Below, in pieces: positions 60,714-64,000 of a DNA stretch of 64,000 bases. The stretch is from Betaproteobacteria bacterium. GTDB taxonomy: Bacteria > Pseudomonadota > Gammaproteobacteria > Burkholderiales > Casimicrobiaceae. The stretch spans positions 80,718-144,717 of the forward strand of contig BOKS01000014.1 of assembly GCA_016861105.1 (NCBI GenBank). The letters are read 5' to 3'. The notes beneath the pieces are model-generated. The model was not told the DNA's origin, did no database searches, and was given only the letters and a program-made list of their open reading frames with translations. Position numbers and translations under genes: made by a program. How positions within the stretch are numbered: position 1 is the first letter of the stretch; each line of letters starts with the position of its first letter.

Positions 60714-62177
60714 CTACGGGTGCGGCACCGTCTGCAGCAGCTTGCTGACGAGGTTGTCGACGTCCCTCACGTTGTGGAACAGGTGGGTCGAGATCCGCAG
60801 CGGGCGCGAGAACGTCGCGCCGGTGGCGTTCTGCGCCGGGTTGCTTCGCAACGAGTGCGGCGTCGCGACGTTGCGCACGACGACACCGGCCTCGCGAAGC
60901 GCGGCGACGGCGTTGCCCGACGCCGTCACCTGCGCGCTGGCCTCCGCCGCCGACAGGTCGGCGTTGTAGTCGTAGTTCGGCGAGAACGGGTTGAAGGACG
61001 TGAGCGCGACGCGCGCGTGGTGCGGGATCGCCGGATCGTAAGGCGTGCAGAGCGTCTGCTGCCCCCAGATCGTGTAGATCCTGCTGCGCAGGTACTGCGC
61101 GAGCGCCACGATGTAGTCCTCGATCACCTGGCGGCCCCACGCGTCCCACATCTGGCAGCACTCGGTGAGCGCCTGCAGCGCGGGATAGTTGGGATGGCCG
61201 CGGCTCATCATCGTCGCGGCGACGTTGTCGTTGGGGTCGCGGATCCCGCCGTTCAGCGTCGCGCCGGGGTTCGTCGAGTAGCCGCCGAACGTCGGCCAGA
61301 ACGCGGGGAGCGGGCTCGTGTTCGCGTACTCGGCGGCAGGGCCGGACTGGTTGCGAATGTAGAGGATGCCGGTGCCGCCGGGACCGCACTGCCACTTGTG
61401 GCCGGAGCCCGCGTAGAAGTCGACGCCCATGTCGTGGAAGTCCAGGTTCAGCATCCCGGTGCCGTGCGCGCCGTCGATGATCGAGACGATGCCCTGGGAG
61501 GCGGCCCACTCGCACAGCAGCTTCTCGGGCAGCCGGATGCCGGTCAGGTAGGGCGGCGACGAGAACATGATGAACTTCGTGTTCGCGGTCTGCAGCGCCT
61601 GGAAGCGCGCGAGGACCTCGGCGTCGCTGTACGCGTCGTTCGTCGGGAGATTGATCCGCCTGACGACCATTCCCGTACGGTCCGCCTTGATGTTCATCGG
61701 CGAGTTGCCGCCGCCGTGCTCCATGTTGGTCGAGATGATCTCGTCGCCGCCGTTGGCCACGATCCCGTTGAAGATCAGGCTCATGCCGTCGGTCGTGTTG
61801 TAGCTCAGGACCAGCTCGAACGGATGCGCACCGAATCCGGGCGCGATCGTGTTCCGCATCGTCTGCGTGTTGAACGTCAGCGTCGGATCGAGCGCGACGG
61901 CCCGATAGTTCCGGTCGTGGTTCTTCAGCACCTCCCGGGGCGTGGAGCCGGTCGTGCCGATGTTCATGTACGTCACCGGCGGGTGCAGCGTGAAGGCGGA
62001 GGCGAACGGGCCGCCGTAGGCCAGCGCCGCCGAGCTGTACAGCGCGGAGCCTGCGCCGCTTGCCGCGGCGGCGCCGACACCGAGCACCTTGAAGAACTCC
62101 CGACGCCCCTCGCTGACGCGCTCGCGAGCCTCCAGCACGGCATCCCTTGCGTTCGTCTCCGACATGGCTTGCGTCAT
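60714..62177 (-). CDS. Tat-exported class V aminotransferase-like PLP enzyme (isopenicillin-N-epimerase/cysteine-desulfurase fold)
   Basis: Tat-like motif SEGRREFFKVLGVGAAAASG; PLP motifs IIDGAHGTGMLNLDFHDMGVDFYAGSGHKWQCGPGGTGILYIR. Confidence 0.88.
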   Translation of the reverse strand: MTQAMSETNARDAVLEARERVSEGRREFFKVLGVGAAAASGAGSALYSSAALAYGGPFASAFTLHPPVTYMNIGTTGSTPREVLKNHDRNYRAVALDPTLTFNTQTMRNTIAPGFGAHPFELVLSYNTTDGMSLIFNGIVANGGDEIISTNMEHGGGNSPMNIKADRTGMVVRRINLPTNDAYSDAEVLARFQALQTANTKFIMFSSPPYLTGIRLPEKLLCEWAASQGIVSIIDGAHGTGMLNLDFHDMGVDFYAGSGHKWQCGPGGTGILYIRNQSGPAAEYANTSPLPAFWPTFGGYSTNPGATLNGGIRDPNDNVAATMMSRGHPNYPALQALTECCQMWDAWGRQVIEDYIVALAQYLRSRIYTIWGQQTLCTPYDPAIPHHARVALTSFNPFSPNYDYNADLSAAEASAQVTASGNAVAALREAGVVVRNVATPHSLRSNPAQNATGATFSRPLRISTHLFHNVRDVDNLVSKLLQTVPHP

Positions 62178-62235
62178 CTCACTCCTCCTGCCTGATGATT
62201 GCAGTGCGGCCCGTCGCCGCCTGCACACGGGAAAC

Positions 62236-62700
62236 CTATCGGGCCGCGATCGCGGAAATCTCGATCTTCACATCGCGCGGCAGCCTCGCCACCTCCACCG
62301 TCGCGCGCGCGGGCGGCGCGGACTTGAAGTACTCGCCGTACACGGCGTTCATCTTCGAGAACTCGTTGAGGTCCTTCATGAAGACCTGCGTCGCGACGAC
62401 GTTGTCCATCGTCATGCCGTTCGCCTCGAGCACCGCTTTCAGGTTGTCGAGGACGAGCCGGGTCTGCTCCTCGATGGACCCGAGCTTCAGCTGCTTGGAC
62501 TTGGGGTCGATCGGGATCTGGCCGGCGAGGTACAGCGTGTTGCCGACGGCGATCGCCTGCGAATAGGGGCCGATCGCCTCGGGCGCGTTCGGCGTCGAGA
62601 CGACCTTCTTGCTGCCACCGCCTGCTTGTTGTGCTGCACAAGTGATGCTGAAGATGGCCAAGACCACGGCCAGACCAGCGACCCGGGAACACGCGAGCAT
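62236..62700 (-). CDS. RidA/YjgF family protein with N-terminal signal peptide
   Basis: MLACSRVAGLAVVLAIFSITCAAQQ... then AIGPYSQAIAVGNTLYLAGQIPIDP...; conserved Arg in PPARATVEVARLPRDVKIEI. Confidence 0.9.
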   Translation of the reverse strand: MLACSRVAGLAVVLAIFSITCAAQQAGGGSKKVVSTPNAPEAIGPYSQAIAVGNTLYLAGQIPIDPKSKQLKLGSIEEQTRLVLDNLKAVLEANGMTMDNVVATQVFMKDLNEFSKMNAVYGEYFKSAPPARATVEVARLPRDVKIEISAIAAR

Positions 62701-62952
62701 GTCTCCTCCTCTTTCGTCTTGTGGGACTACGGAGGCGGATTGTGAAACGCAACGTGAGAAAAAACAGTTAGTTGATGCTCGTAGCGCTGTTTCCTACATG
62801 TGTGTAGTTGTGCGTGCGGAAACATCCGATGCCGCCTGGCGCCGAATACCGATGGGCCATCTTGTCGGGCACAGAACAACCCGTTGCGCTGGCCGCCGTA
62901 CTCACAGGCTTCTCGGGTCGATGCAGATCGGGCGCGCAACGGCTGCTGCGTC

Positions 62953-63147
62953 CTAGTGTCCCGAGTCGGAGGTTCGTTGAAGAATGGAGCGATCGTGAAC
63001 GAGCCGGCGGCGCAACGGCGACGAAAACGGATGCGCTGCGCGAAGCGGTCCGAAGCGGATATCGCGAACATCCGCGAGGGCCGCGACACTGCAGCGCGCC
63101 GTTTCTCGCTCGCCTTTGCACGATGAACTTCCGACTCGGGATACTAG
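62953..63147. mobile_element. ~195-bp MITE-like element with IS630-type inverted repeats (CTAGTRTCCCGAGTCGGARGTTC)
   Basis: Left end CTAGTGTCCCGAGTCGGAGGTTCGTT; right end, reverse-complemented, CTAGTATCCCGAGTCGGAAGTTCATC; both ends begin CTAG (TA duplication); no transposase inside. Confidence 0.7.
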
Positions 63148-63885
63148 GCCCGCGCGTCGTGTCGGCCCCGACGGGATGCGACCTGGAAGCGCTCGATCGG
63201 TGGCGCGGCGTGCGGGACGAACCGTCCCTCGACGATCACCTCGATGACGCAGACCCATGCCGCCGCCGGCATGCGCGCGTCGTCGTCGGTCGCAGCGACG
63301 TCGAGCGTGTCACGGATCGCCCGGACGGGCAGCCGACCGAGCACGACGCGTTGCATGACGGCGTCGAGCGCCACCTTGCCCGCATTGCACAGGCCACGGG
63401 ACGTCCGACGTCGCTAGGGAGAAGCGGGTCGCGTGCCATGCGAGGCACGTTTCGCGGATGCGCGGCGGACGTCCGTGGCATGTCGAGGCGCACCCTCTCC
63501 GCAGCGACACGCCGGCGGGGCCGGAAGGTGCCCACAGGGACGGCGTCGATGTCGAGGTCGTGACGCGCGTTCGACGCGTGTCACCGGCCGCGGGACGCGC
63601 CTGCTCGAGGCGAACGCGGCGAACGCACGCAACGGCGTGCGGTTCACGGTGAACGAACCGCGGGCGGCGCTGCTGCTCCACGACGCGCGGCTGGATCCAC
63701 GGGTCCACACCGATCCGGGCCGTGGGCAGCGGACCGTCGTACCGGACACGCTCGTGCTCGCCTGCCGCGCCGGCGGTTTCAAGGAACCATCGCGGGCGCC
63801 GACTGGCCCGTTCGAGGCGAAACCGTACCCGTGTCCGCGGAACGATCCGAAACCGATGCGACTGGAACGGATCTGAGCGGACCGA

Positions 63886-64000
63886 GACATAGGTAACAGG
63901 GCGTACCGGACACATGGGTAACACTTTCCCGGCGTCGACCGGGGAGGTGTCTATGCCGTGGAAGGAGTGTTCGGTCATGGATGAGCGCCTGCGTTTTGTC
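63886..64000 (+). mobile_element. Left end of an IS481-family-like insertion sequence, truncated by window edge
   Basis: Paired GACATAGGTAACAGG...GACACATGGGTAACAC motifs followed by MPWKECSVMDERLRFV, a typical IS481 transposase N-terminus. Confidence 0.7.
63953..64000 (+). CDS. IS481-family transposase, N-terminal fragment
   Basis: ATG at 63953, 16 codons MPWKECSVMDERLRFV open to window end. Confidence 0.7.
   Translation, partial: MPWKECSVMDERLRFV

Noticed and set aside
62800-63126. 108-aa ORF across the MITE (ends MRCAKRSEADIANIREGRDTAARRFSLAFAR)
   Set aside because: Spans the repeat element and its flank; no transposase motifs, so not called as a gene
1-64000. CRISPR arrays, rRNA or tRNA genes
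   Set aside because: No regularly spaced repeats or recognisable tRNA/rRNA sequence seen by eye; a tRNAscan/Infernal run would be needed to exclude them

Overview
High-GC chromosomal window from a probable betaproteobacterium (Burkholderiales-like: trpGDC order, a Bug/TTT-type receptor, ugp-like ABC genes). Coding is dense and almost all genes belong to recognisable families. The main content is an anaerobic/fumarate-respiration island at about 23.4-48.3 kb. On the - strand it has nqrABCDEF + CBS-domain gene + apbE + nqrM, then NAD-malic enzyme, a 4Fe-4S ferredoxin, a dihydroorotate-dehydrogenase-like protein, pyruvate:ferredoxin oxidoreductase, a rubrerythrin-like protein with N-terminal zinc ribbons, and a fused NfnA-NfnB-type transhydrogenase. 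On the + strand it has a Wolinella-type fumarate reductase frdCAB, aspA and dcuA. TTGAY-N4-RTCAA (FNR/ANR-type) boxes lie upstream of nqrA, the nfn gene, frdC, and the divergent CoA-transferase / P-type ATPase pair, so the island reads as one oxygen-regulated module. The second notable locus (60.7-62.7 kb) pairs a Tat-signal PLP-dependent enzyme with a RidA protein carrying a Sec-type signal, a possible extracytoplasmic PLP/RidA module. Both window edges look mobile or degraded: a lower-GC partial lipoprotein gene and a frameshifted small gene on the left, and a ~195-bp IS630-like MITE and an IS481-like transposase start on the right. Two families of dispersed palindromic repeats are visible. 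All assignments come from reading the sequence and from family knowledge; no searches were run.
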